Assembly: GCF_014274685.1 (NCBI RefSeq)
Contig: NZ_CP060393.1
Span: 3,407,501-3,471,500, forward strand
Direction of reading: 5' to 3'
DNA: 64,000 bases
DNA from: Edaphobacter sp. 4G125
GTDB lineage: Bacteria > Acidobacteriota > Terriglobia > Terriglobales > Acidobacteriaceae
Made by a program: the position numbers and the translations under genes. Positions 54,335-62,426 of the stretch are shown here, piece after piece. Within the stretch, counting starts at the first letter, position 1; each line of letters begins with the position of its first letter. The notes below the pieces were generated by a model. It saw nothing but the letters and a program-made list of their open reading frames with translations, was not told where the DNA came from and searched no databases.

Positions 54335-55450
54335 ATGCGCTCATGGTCCTTTTCGATCGGCAGAATCTTCGGTGTGGAGATCCGTATTCACACGTTCTTC
54401 CTTCTGCTGCTCGGTCTCTCCATAAGCTACTCCTCTGTCTCTGGATCAACCGGCGTTCGTGGCTTTGCACTCTGGCTCCTGCTGCTGCTTGCCATCATTG
54501 TTCGTGAGATCGCTCGCGCCCTCGCCGCTGCCTGGTACAACCTCGAGCTTCGAAGCATCCTTCTGCTGCCCACTGGAGGTCTCCAGCACTATGCCACTCC
54601 GGAAGCAACAGATCTTGCTGCCACCCCAGAGATCGGAAAACGGCTCGGTCTCGTTGGCCCGCTCACCAATCTGTTCTTCGGACTCTTTCTCGGCGCTGTC
54701 ATCTTGACCGTCTCTCCTGAGATCAATCTCATGGAAAAACCTTGGTTGACCCCAGCTCATCTCCTTCGGGGCTCGGTCTGGCTCAACATTCTGCTCGCAG
54801 TCGTCAATCTTCTTCCAGCTGCGCCACTCGATGGAGGAAGGATCTTCCGTGGCGAGTTTACCCGCACTCACGGCGTTCTCAAGGGAACCCGCGCTGCAGC
54901 CGGTCTTGGTCAGATCATTGGAATTCTCCTCGCCATTGCCGGCTGCATTCTGCCGAATATGTGGCTCATCATGATCGGCGGCTTCGTCTTCATCGGCGCA
55001 CACATGGACGACTCCAACCTTCTTCTCGCCTCCGAAACCGATCCCGTTCTTATGCGCGACATCATGCTTACGGACTTCAGCATGCTCTCGGCGTCCGACA
55101 CGCTGGAAGAAGCATTACAACGCTCCGTACATACCCTGCAGGATGTCTTCCCCGTCGTACGCGGCAGCAATCTCGTCGGCGCTGTCTCGCGCCAGAGCAT
55201 CGTCGAAGCATTGCAAGCCGAAGGGAATGGCTACATTCAGGGAGTGATGACCCGCTCCTTCCAGACCGCCCAGCCCGATGATTCCCTTGTGAAAACCCTG
55301 CGCCGCATCATGACAGGCCAGGGCGCCCAACTGGTTCCCGTTCTTGATGGCAACCGCATCGTCGGAATCATTACGCCCCAGAATCTGGCACATTCCATCG
55401 GCCTCCTCAATGCCCGGCGACGGCTTCGTCAACAAGGCCAGCAGGAATAA
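54335..55450 (+). CDS. M50 site-2 protease-like membrane protein with CBS pair, zinc motif lost
   Basis: 371 residues from the ATG at 54335 (MRSWSFSIGRIFGVEIRIHT). Membrane segments at about 19-40, 45-65, 100-120, 145-165 and 195-215 follow the M50B pattern, and NLLPAAPLDGGRI keeps the second-site Asp. However the zinc-binding HExxH is REIAR here (residues 57-61, bases 54503-54517): both His are Arg, each a single A-to-G change from a His codon. The C-terminal half has two CBS repeats (MLTDFSMLSASDTLEEALQR; MTRSFQTAQPDDSLVKTLRR), which bind adenine nucleotides. The protein is probably not a protease but may keep a regulatory role. Confidence 0.9.
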   Translation: MRSWSFSIGRIFGVEIRIHTFFLLLLGLSISYSSVSGSTGVRGFALWLLLLLAIIVREIARALAAAWYNLELRSILLLPTGGLQHYATPEATDLAATPEIGKRLGLVGPLTNLFFGLFLGAVILTVSPEINLMEKPWLTPAHLLRGSVWLNILLAVVNLLPAAPLDGGRIFRGEFTRTHGVLKGTRAAAGLGQIIGILLAIAGCILPNMWLIMIGGFVFIGAHMDDSNLLLASETDPVLMRDIMLTDFSMLSASDTLEEALQRSVHTLQDVFPVVRGSNLVGAVSRQSIVEALQAEGNGYIQGVMTRSFQTAQPDDSLVKTLRRIMTGQGAQLVPVLDGNRIVGIITPQNLAHSIGLLNARRRLRQQGQQE

Positions 55451-55490
55451 AACACGGGGGCCATAATTTTCAGCTGCCATACGAACAAAC

Positions 55491-55540
55491 AGTGTCATCC
55501 TGAGCGAAGCGGTGAAACCGCGAGTCGAAGGATCTGCGGT
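55491..55540. repeat. Dispersed acidobacterial repeat, full copy
   Basis: agtgtcatcctgagcgaagc, variable middle (ggtgaaaccgc), gagtcgaaggatctgcggt. It ends 15 bp before rsmI and may contain its upstream signals. Confidence 0.85.
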
Positions 55541-55554
55541 TACAAAGCAGTGCG

Positions 55555-56457
55555 ATGAAATCTATTTCCGATCAGAACCCGCCTCTCGCCCCCGGCCTCT
55601 ACCTGGTCGCAACTCCTATCGGCAATCTCGAGGACATCACCCTTCGCGCGTTGCGTATCCTTCGCTCCGTCGATCGCATCGCCTGTGAAGACACCCGCCA
55701 AACCCAAAAACTCCTCAACCACTTCGCGATCACAACTCCGACCGTCAGCTATCACCTGCACAACGAAGGTCAACGTTCTGTGGAACTGGTAGAGCAGCTC
55801 AAAGACGGAGCCAGCATCGCCGTCGTGTCCGACGCTGGAACTCCAGGCATCGCCGATCCTGGCCACGAGCTCGTCACCGCAGCCATCTCCGCTGGAATCC
55901 CCATCTTCCCGATCCCCGGAGCCAACGCCGCCATCAATGCTCTTATCGCTAGCGGATTAGCAACCGAACACTTCACTTTTCATGGCTTTCTTCCGGCCAA
56001 AGAAGGCCAACGCCGGACCGCACTTGAAGCTTTCAGAAAGCAGGCCAGCGAGTCGGCACTTCAGCAAGCCGGCACCCACATCTTCTACGAAGCTCCTCAT
56101 CGCATCCTAGACACGCTTGCCGATATTGAATCCACCTTCGGACCCGCTCAACCTGTCGTTATCGCGCGTGAAGTCACCAAGCTTCACGAAGAATTCCTCC
56201 GCGGCACCGTCGCAGATCTGCGCTCCCAGCTTGGATCGCGAGCCTCGGTCCGTGGAGAAATCGTCCTTCTCCTCTCTCCCATTGCCGCCCAATCAACTGG
56301 ACTCCTAACCCGCAGCATCGCTGAAGAGGTTGCGGCCCTGATGCAATCGGAATCTCTGTCGGAAAAAGACGCGCTCAAACGAATTGCTCGCGAACGCGGC
56401 ATCGGCAAAAGCGAAGCTTACCGGGAGCTTCAACGCGAGCAAAACCGCCTGCGCTGA
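55555..56457 (+). CDS. rsmI: 16S rRNA (cytidine1402-2'-O)-methyltransferase
   Basis: 300 residues. SAM-dependent tetrapyrrole-methylase fold: LYLVATPIGNLEDITLRALR, IACEDTRQTQKLL, VVSDAGTPGIADPG, IFPIPGANAAINAL and FYEAPHRI are hallmark segments. It methylates C1402 in the ribosomal decoding centre. The C-terminal helical domain (SEKDALKRIARERGIGKSEA) is usual. No ribosome site is obvious because the repeat abuts the start. Confidence 0.96.
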   Translation: MKSISDQNPPLAPGLYLVATPIGNLEDITLRALRILRSVDRIACEDTRQTQKLLNHFAITTPTVSYHLHNEGQRSVELVEQLKDGASIAVVSDAGTPGIADPGHELVTAAISAGIPIFPIPGANAAINALIASGLATEHFTFHGFLPAKEGQRRTALEAFRKQASESALQQAGTHIFYEAPHRILDTLADIESTFGPAQPVVIAREVTKLHEEFLRGTVADLRSQLGSRASVRGEIVLLLSPIAAQSTGLLTRSIAEEVAALMQSESLSEKDALKRIARERGIGKSEAYRELQREQNRLR

Positions 56458-56559
56458 CTTCTCCCAGAGGTATCATTACGACCGAAGACCCGCGGGCCGA
56501 AGCGGAGAATTCCCGCATTTCGCCCATATTGGCAAGGATTAAAGAGCAACCTTACCGCC

Positions 56560-56982
56560 CTACTCCCGCCCCTTCACCCTGTCGTACATATACACGTCAC
56601 TGGTTGTTCCCAGCGATTCGTTATAGAGGTTCGGAGAACCGATCGCCTCTTTCAGCTCTTCGCTGAACTCGTGCAATGAACGCAGGTGGTCCGCCGTCGC
56701 AGGAACCTCCAGCTTGCTCGTCTTGAAGAACTTCTGGTATCCACGATCCAACAACCGCGCAATCTCGCCATTCAGCAGGATTCCGGGCCGTGAAAGGATC
56801 TCTGGCGTGCCATCCGGAGCCGCCGCAATCTCTGCGGCGCACCCATACTTCCTTACTTGGATAGCGTTCGGCGCCCTCTTTGCACCGTCTTGCGCCGGTG
56901 CCACATCAAATCGTTGACTACCAAGTAGAGGAAGAACATCGTTGAAGCTGCGCTTCTGGGACTTTTTCGCGATTAGTGCCAT
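56560..56982 (-). CDS. Hypothetical protein (unrecognised)
   Basis: 140 residues, soluble. Basic N terminus (MALIAKKSQKRSFNDV), then VRKYGCAAEIAAAPDGTPEI and ILLNGEIARLLDRGYQKFFK, and an acidic helical C terminus ending YMYDRVKGRE. It runs divergently from cysM. No function can be assigned; the Arg/Lys-rich start might bind nucleic acid. Confidence 0.7.
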   Translation of the reverse strand: MALIAKKSQKRSFNDVLPLLGSQRFDVAPAQDGAKRAPNAIQVRKYGCAAEIAAAPDGTPEILSRPGILLNGEIARLLDRGYQKFFKTSKLEVPATADHLRSLHEFSEELKEAIGSPNLYNESLGTTSDVYMYDRVKGRE

Positions 56983-57057
56983 ACGTTAGACTCAACTTAA
57001 CTGTCGCATATCCGTTGGCGCGCTTCAATCCGTCCAACCGCAACAAACCGGGAGAAC

Positions 57058-58008
57058 ATGATTACCACCGTCAAAATGCTCGGCTCGACCATCCTCGAAC
57101 GCATCGGCAATACGCCGCTGATCCGTCTCGATGGCCTCACCGCGCATCTCGGGGAATCTGCCTCCGGAATCCAGATCCTTGGGAAGGCCGAGTGGGCCAA
57201 CCCCGGCGGCTCCGTCAAAGACCGCGCAGCTTCTGCCATCGTCACGGATGCTCTGCAGCGCAGTCTGATCGGAAATGGCAAGGGCCTGCTCGACGCCACC
57301 AGCGGAAACACCGGAATCGCCTATGCCATGCTCGGCGCGGCCCTCGGCTTCCCGGTCACGCTCTGCATGCCCTCCAATGTCTCGCCTGAGCGCAAAAAGT
57401 ATCTCTCCGCTTATGGCGCAAACGTCGTCTGGACCAATCCCGCCGACGGCTCCGATGGAGCCATCCGCAAGGCCCGTGAGCTGGCCGCCGCAGACCCCGG
57501 CCGCTATTACTACGCCGACCAATACTCCAACGACGAGAACTGGCGCGCCCACTATCGCACCACCGCCAATGAGATCTGGCAGCAAACCGATGGTCAGATT
57601 ACGCATTTTGTCGCAGGCCTTGGCACCTCCGGCACCTTTATGGGCACCACTCGCCGCCTCAAGGAGCTGAATCCATCCATCCGCTGCATCTCCATGCAGC
57701 CCGATTCAGCCTTCAATGGCCTTGAAGGGCTCAAGCACATGGCTACCGCCATCGTGCCGCCCATCTATGATTCACACCTCGCCGATTTCAACATCGACAT
57801 GGACACCGAGATCGCCTATCGCATGTGCCGTACCCTCGGCCGCAGTCACGGCCTGCTCGTCGGTATCTCCGCCGGGGCTGCCGTTGCCGCCGCCGTCCAG
57901 GTCGCCGAGCAGGAAGCTCAGGCCGGACGCGAGGCCGTTATCGTCACCATTCTCCCCGACAGCTCCGAGAAGTACATGAGCGACCGATTCTGGCAGGAAC
58001 AGGATTAG
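57058..58008 (+). CDS. cysM: Cysteine synthase CysM (CysO-dependent type)
   Basis: 316 residues. PLP Lys54 in NPGGSVKDRAA, the phosphate loop SGNTGIAYAMLG, and THFVAGLGTSGTFMGT. The overall sequence and the adjacent Mec and CysO genes match the mycobacterial CysM route, in which sulfide carried as CysO thiocarboxylate is added to O-phosphoserine (or acetylserine) to give CysO-cysteine. ATG 57058 has GGAG three bases upstream. First gene of a four-gene unit. Confidence 0.92.
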   Translation: MITTVKMLGSTILERIGNTPLIRLDGLTAHLGESASGIQILGKAEWANPGGSVKDRAASAIVTDALQRSLIGNGKGLLDATSGNTGIAYAMLGAALGFPVTLCMPSNVSPERKKYLSAYGANVVWTNPADGSDGAIRKARELAAADPGRYYYADQYSNDENWRAHYRTTANEIWQQTDGQITHFVAGLGTSGTFMGTTRRLKELNPSIRCISMQPDSAFNGLEGLKHMATAIVPPIYDSHLADFNIDMDTEIAYRMCRTLGRSHGLLVGISAGAAVAAAVQVAEQEAQAGREAVIVTILPDSSEKYMSDRFWQEQD

Positions 58009-58015
58009 AACGACT

Positions 58016-58480
58016 ATGTTGCAGATTACCTATACCGACTACGAAGCCCTGCGCGCCCACGGCGAAGAGACCTACCCGCACGAGTGCTGCGGTGTCATGC
58101 TCGGCAAATCGACTCCTGAGGGAAATACCGTCAGCCAGATTGTGCGTGCTGGAAACACTCGCACCGACTCCGCTCATAATCGCTACAACATCGCCCCACA
58201 GGAGCTCGTCAAAATCCAGCGTCAGGCCCGCAATCTCGGTCTCGACATCGTCGGCTTCTACCACTCGCACCCCGACCATCCTGCTCAGTGGTCTCCGACA
58301 GACTTCGCAGAAGCTCACTGGATCGGCTGTTCTTATGTCATTACCGCCGTCGAAAAAGGCAAGGCGGCCATTACTAATTCCTTCCTCCTTACCGGAACCA
58401 GCGAGGAAGACAAAAAGTTTCTTGATCAAGCGATTGAGATCGATGTTGCAGCATCGCAATCCAATTCACAGAAAGGTTAG
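58016..58480 (+). CDS. Mec-type JAMM metalloprotease
   Basis: 154 residues. JAMM zinc motif: Glu23 (HECCGVMLG), His83 and His85 in FYHSHPDHP, Ser93 and Asp96 in WSPTD. In mycobacteria the homologue Mec+ releases cysteine from the CysO-cysteine adduct. Here it could also remove the C-terminal tail that CysO carries after its Gly-Gly, as JAMM proteases do for other extended sulfur carriers. Seven bases after cysM. Confidence 0.92.
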   Translation: MLQITYTDYEALRAHGEETYPHECCGVMLGKSTPEGNTVSQIVRAGNTRTDSAHNRYNIAPQELVKIQRQARNLGLDIVGFYHSHPDHPAQWSPTDFAEAHWIGCSYVITAVEKGKAAITNSFLLTGTSEEDKKFLDQAIEIDVAASQSNSQKG

Positions 58481-58482
58481 GC

Positions 58483-58800
58483 ATGAACATTCACATCCCA
58501 ACCCCGCTCAGGACATACACCGGCGGAGCTGAGACAGTCGCAGTCCCCGGCACCACCGTCGCCGAGGTCTTCACCAATCTCACCAGCCAATATCCTGATC
58601 TCAAGCAGCAACTCTTCAGCAATGAGGGCAAGCTCCGCTCCTTCGTTAACGTCTACCTCAACGACGAAGATCTCCGTTATCTTCCTGAAAAAGAATCCAC
58701 TTCCGTTGCCTCGACCGACGAACTTACCATCATCCCCTCCATCGCTGGCGGAACTGACCGCAAAAACTCCCTTTGTTGTAGCTGTTGTCCCCTCCTCTAG
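58483..58800 (+). CDS. cysO: CysO-like sulfur carrier (MoaD/ThiS fold) with poly-Cys tail
   Basis: 105 residues. Beta-grasp fold (TYTGGAETVAVPGTTVAEVF; RSFVNVYLNDEDLRYL; DELTIIPSIAGG). The functional Gly-Gly is at 89-90, but 15 residues follow, TDRKNSLCCSCCPLL, with Cys at 98, 99, 101 and 102. Active carriers need a free C-terminal Gly-Gly, so cleavage after Gly90 is expected, probably by the Mec-type JAMM protease encoded just upstream. The Cys codons (58774-58788) at the gene end could also sense cysteine supply and influence moeB 180 bp downstream (inference). Two bases after the mec stop. Confidence 0.9.
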   Translation: MNIHIPTPLRTYTGGAETVAVPGTTVAEVFTNLTSQYPDLKQQLFSNEGKLRSFVNVYLNDEDLRYLPEKESTSVASTDELTIIPSIAGGTDRKNSLCCSCCPLL

Positions 58801-58820
58801 TTCCATCCCGAACAACTAAG

Positions 58821-58870
58821 TCGTCATTCTGAGCCGTAGGCGAAGAATCCCTGTGTTTTTACAGGATGCA
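58821..58870. repeat. Dispersed repeat, diverged copy, between cysO and moeB
   Basis: gtcattctgagccgtaggcg, then aagaatccctgtgtttttacaggat, in which CCTGT and ACAGG pair around gttttt. It occupies most of the gap inside the cys operon. Confidence 0.65.
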
Positions 58871-58980
58871 GACTTGTCTTTATCGCTCCGAACGACAATA
58901 ACTTTGGCATCCGCGAAGGCCTTGCGCCCTTCCATCGCGAAAAGCATCTAGAATTAAGCAACACCCTGAAGGAAACCAGA

Positions 58981-60201
58981 ATGCCAACAGCCATCGAAGA
59001 AACCGTAGAGCTCCCGAAGCTCACCAATGAAGAGATCGCCCGCTACTCCCGCCACCTCATCCTGCCCGAGGTCGGCATGGACGGCCAGCGTAAGCTCAAG
59101 GCCGCGAAGGTCCTCTGCGTGGGAACCGGTGGTCTCGGCGCACCAATGGCCCTCTATCTCGCCGCGGCAGGCGTCGGCACCATTGGACTCATCGACTTCG
59201 ACGTCGTCGACGAGAGTAACCTGCAACGTCAAATCATTCACTCCCAGTCCACCGTCGGAATGCTCAAGGTCGACTCTGCCGAGCAGATGCTCAAGGGGCT
59301 GAATAAGAACGTCAACATCGTCAAGCACAATACGATGCTCACCTCGGCGAACGCTCTTGAGATCTTCAAAGACTACGACGTCATTGCCGATGGAACCGAC
59401 AATTTCCAGACGCGTTATCTCGTCAACGACGCCTGCGTCCTCACCGGCAAGCCCAACGCCTACGCTTCCATCTATCGCTTCGAAGGCCAGGCCTCGGTCT
59501 TCGCTACGGAAGAAGGGCCGTGCTACCGCTGCCTCTATCCGGAACCGCCACCTCCTGGCCTTGTTCCCTCCTGCGCTGAGGGCGGCGTGCTTGGAATCCT
59601 TCCCGGTCTGCTCGGTGTCATCCAGGCTACCGAGGCCATCAAGCTGATCCTCGGTCTCGGTGACCCACTGGTTGGCCGTCTGTTGCTGGTCGATGCCCTG
59701 GGCATGAACTTCCGCACCCTCAAGCTGCGCAAGAACCCTAATTGCCCCGCCTGCGGCACACATGAGATCAAAGAACTGATTGACTACGATCAGTTCTGCG
59801 GCATCGAGAAGCCCACCTCCGTCGGCCCGCTCGAAGTGGCCCGCGATAAGGCGGTTGCCGATGCTGCCGTTGTCGATGGCATCCCACAGGTCTCCGTCGA
59901 AACTCTCAAGAAGAAGCTCGATGCCAAAGAGAACATCTTCGTCCTCGACGTCCGTGAGCCGCACGAGTACCAGATTGCTAACCTTGGGGCTCCGCTCATT
60001 CCGCTCGGCACGATTGAGTCGCGTCTGGGTGAGCTCGCTGCACATAAAAACGATGAGGTCATCGTTCACTGCCGCTCGGGCGCCCGCAGCCAGAAGGCAG
60101 CGCTCGCTCTCAAGGCTGCTGGCTTCACCAATGTCTCCAACCTTACCGGAGGCATCCTCGCCTGGGCCGAGAAGATCGACCCTAGCTTGCCGAAGTACTA
60201 A
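58981..60201 (+). CDS. moeB: MoeB/MoeZ-type sulfurtransferase with rhodanese domain
   Basis: 406 residues. The E1-like domain adenylates the carrier C-terminus: VGTGGLGAPMALYLAAAGVG (Rossmann), DFDVVDESNLQRQ, ADGTDNFQTRYLVND, zinc Cys pairs CYRC and CPAC. The C-terminal rhodanese domain has the persulfide Cys in VHCRSGARS. This MoeZ architecture activates and thiolates CysO in mycobacteria, completing the pathway with CysM and Mec. AAGGA lies eight bases before the ATG. Last gene of the unit, ended by a clear terminator. Confidence 0.95.
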   Translation: MPTAIEETVELPKLTNEEIARYSRHLILPEVGMDGQRKLKAAKVLCVGTGGLGAPMALYLAAAGVGTIGLIDFDVVDESNLQRQIIHSQSTVGMLKVDSAEQMLKGLNKNVNIVKHNTMLTSANALEIFKDYDVIADGTDNFQTRYLVNDACVLTGKPNAYASIYRFEGQASVFATEEGPCYRCLYPEPPPPGLVPSCAEGGVLGILPGLLGVIQATEAIKLILGLGDPLVGRLLLVDALGMNFRTLKLRKNPNCPACGTHEIKELIDYDQFCGIEKPTSVGPLEVARDKAVADAAVVDGIPQVSVETLKKKLDAKENIFVLDVREPHEYQIANLGAPLIPLGTIESRLGELAAHKNDEVIVHCRSGARSQKAALALKAAGFTNVSNLTGGILAWAEKIDPSLPKY

Positions 60202-60223
60202 GTCTCAACCGCTTCAAAGTGAG

Positions 60224-60250
60224 AGACCGGACCTTGAGTCCGGTCTTTTA
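60224..60250 (+). terminator. Terminator of the cysteine biosynthesis operon
   Basis: AGACCGGAC / GTCCGGTCT, 9 bp perfect, loop cttga, followed by TTTTA. Confidence 0.92.
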
Positions 60251-60270
60251 TCGTTCCCGGCAAGAATCTC

Positions 60271-61443
60271 TCAACACGCCTTCATCGAGTTGAACAACTC
60301 AGCGTGCTTGGCCAGCTTCGCCTTCACCGTAGCCTGATCCACCTCCAGCGACCAGTTCCCTTCTTCATGCGTTCCACCCAGCAGGATGCCGTCGTGACGC
60401 GAGAACATATACGCATCCTCGAACATCGCGGCATAGGTCACCTCCGGCTGCGGCAGCAAAAACGTCAGCTGACCTCGAATTGGAGTCAACTCCTGATCAT
60501 CGAACAATGCCTTCGCTCCCAACCCCGTGCAGTTGAAGACCAGCTTCTCCGGCAATGTCTGCACCTCAGCCGGTGACTTCAGCTCGCGCCCCAACACCTT
60601 GCCGCCCGCAATCCTGAAATCCGTGATTAGCGCATTCAACAACATCGGCGGTTCCATAATCATCCCGTCGTACTGCGAAGCATATCCAATCCGAAACGGA
60701 TTCTCTTCCTGCCTCAGTAGCCGTCGCTCCGGCAGCAAAGAATCGAGTCCGCTCACAATCCTCGGCCTACCTTCGGTTCGCCTGTCGGCAATCGGGGTCC
60801 GAGAGATCGAATAATTTCTCATCCACCGCACCCCATACCGCGGGTCTGTCGTAATTTGATACCGCTCATACGCGTACTTTGCCGCCGTCAGAAACTGATC
60901 GGTGAAACTCGCGCTCACCTTGTCTGAATCCTCATAAACGGTTGCGGGATACCACTGCCCTCCCGCAATGTTTGAAGTCGTGTCCGGCGGCATCGCCTTC
61001 GTGTAGATCGTTACCGAAAATCCGGCATCCTGCACCATCCTCGCCGTCGTCAGCCCCACTACGCCGCAACCAAGCACCGCAACTGGCCCGGTATGCCCTT
61101 TCAGTCCAAGATCTGTCGCCAGCTTCGCCGTTCCCCAACTCAGCGTAATGCCTCCTCCGCCATGCCCATAGTTATGCACGACGACGGTGTCGCCTACCTG
61201 CTCCCGCTCTACACGAAATCCGGAAGGTCTATATGGCCGCAACCCCACCACGGTACGAATCACACGATCTTCTGCAACCCGCACCGGAGGAATATGACAC
61301 GCACTCTCCGGCAGATTCACTGGAGCCAAAGCAGCCTGGTTCAGCGCTGGATTAAAAACCGTAGAGGTCTTCCTCGCACATCCAGAAACAGCGGCAGAGA
61401 TTGCGGCAAGGTTTGCAGTACGAAGAAAATGTCGTCGATCCAT
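60271..61443 (-). CDS. Exported FAD-dependent DAAO-type oxidoreductase
   Basis: 390 residues from the ATG at 61443, with AGGAG four bases upstream (a longer frame adds a non-homologous leader). Twin-arginine signal MDRRHFLRTANLAAISAAVS followed by GC, possibly a lipoprotein cysteine. The FAD-binding motif VAVLGCGVVGLTTARMVQDA is clear, and GQWYPATVYE, FNCTGLGAKALFDD and PIRGQLTFL follow the D-amino-acid oxidase/D-aspartate oxidase pattern. It probably oxidises a D-amino acid or similar substrate in the periplasm. The Tat signal suits a pre-folded flavoprotein. Confidence 0.9.
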   Translation of the reverse strand: MDRRHFLRTANLAAISAAVSGCARKTSTVFNPALNQAALAPVNLPESACHIPPVRVAEDRVIRTVVGLRPYRPSGFRVEREQVGDTVVVHNYGHGGGGITLSWGTAKLATDLGLKGHTGPVAVLGCGVVGLTTARMVQDAGFSVTIYTKAMPPDTTSNIAGGQWYPATVYEDSDKVSASFTDQFLTAAKYAYERYQITTDPRYGVRWMRNYSISRTPIADRRTEGRPRIVSGLDSLLPERRLLRQEENPFRIGYASQYDGMIMEPPMLLNALITDFRIAGGKVLGRELKSPAEVQTLPEKLVFNCTGLGAKALFDDQELTPIRGQLTFLLPQPEVTYAAMFEDAYMFSRHDGILLGGTHEEGNWSLEVDQATVKAKLAKHAELFNSMKAC

Positions 61444-61580
61444 GAAACTCCTGAAATAAAAACAGAAATCCTGAGATGCAATCGATGTCGATTCCATCTC
61501 AGCGATCTCGAAAATCGTTGAAAAATGAGCTGTCGCAGCCCCTCTCACCTCAGGGCTGAGACTTCAGAATGACATAAAAC

Positions 61581-62279
61581 CTATCCCGCAACCATCTGCC
61601 GGACCATTCTTCCACCCTGATGTGCGCCGGCCAGATATCTCGCTCTCGCCTCGTGCAATTGGTCGATCGCATGTCCCTCGAGCAGACGCACAGAACCAAG
61701 CTGATGTGCGACCAGACAGATATGCGCAAAGTGCTCCACCGTCTCCATCTTCAAAAATGCATCCAGCAAATCGTTCCCACACGTTACGGCCCCATGATTC
61801 GCCAGCAGAATTGCAGAGTGATGTGGAATCAGTGGCTCCAGGCTCTCCACAAGTCCATGGGTTCCCGTCGTGGCATAAGGAGCCAATGGCACCACACCCA
61901 GCGTCATAATCGCCTCAGAACACAGCGGCTCATCCAGCGGGCGCCCCGAGCACGCGAATCCCGTCGCAATCGGAGGATGCGAGTGGATTACCGCATCTGC
62001 ATCCGGTCGCAGCCTGTAAATCGCAAGGTGCATCCCAATCTCGCTTGTCACCTTTCTTGTGCCCGCAAGCTGTCGTCCGTCTAGATCGACGATCACCATG
62101 TCTTCTGAGCGAAGAAGAAACTTACTTCTCCCGGTCGGCGTCGCAAGAATCCGTTCCTCATCCAACCTTACCGAAAGATTGCCCGAGGTTCCCGGCATAA
62201 AGCCGAGCCGATAAAGCATCCGTCCAAACCGAACCAGACTGCGCCGAAGCTCCCACTCCATCTCTTCTCCGCTCGCCAA
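61581..62279 (-). CDS. Class II aldolase/adducin-family protein
   Basis: 232 residues. Zinc ligands: His-His in VIHSHPPIAT and His in LLANHGAVTCG. GFMPGTSGNLSVRL is the usual substrate-phosphate loop, and PTGRSKF follows. Relatives include L-fuculose-phosphate and L-ribulose-phosphate aldolase/epimerase. With a GH29 fucosidase in this window a fuculose-phosphate role is attractive but not shown: the genes are 13 kb apart. 137 bp of sequence without features separate it from the FAD oxidase. Confidence 0.9.
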   Translation of the reverse strand: MASGEEMEWELRRSLVRFGRMLYRLGFMPGTSGNLSVRLDEERILATPTGRSKFLLRSEDMVIVDLDGRQLAGTRKVTSEIGMHLAIYRLRPDADAVIHSHPPIATGFACSGRPLDEPLCSEAIMTLGVVPLAPYATTGTHGLVESLEPLIPHHSAILLANHGAVTCGNDLLDAFLKMETVEHFAHICLVAHQLGSVRLLEGHAIDQLHEARARYLAGAHQGGRMVRQMVAG

Positions 62280-62377
62280 GGCTCTTCCTCCGTACCGGGA
62301 TATCGCAAAAATATACTAAGTCCGGAATTCTACCGACATCTGCCCTATCTGGATACCTCAGGAACAGAACGCCCCGG

Positions 62378-62407
62378 GTCGATGGAGATTTAACATCCTC
62401 CATCGAC
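62378..62407. other. Perfect 10-bp hairpin downstream of hom
   Basis: GTCGATGGAG / CTCCATCGAC, loop atttaacatc. No T-run on either side. It may be a transcript-stabilising structure or a regulatory site upstream of the aldolase. Confidence 0.5.
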
Positions 62408-62426
62408 TCAATCACCAGGCTGTCTT

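Noticed and set aside
54335..55450. Active site-2 protease
   Set aside because: The HExxH zinc motif is REIAR, so catalysis is not expected.
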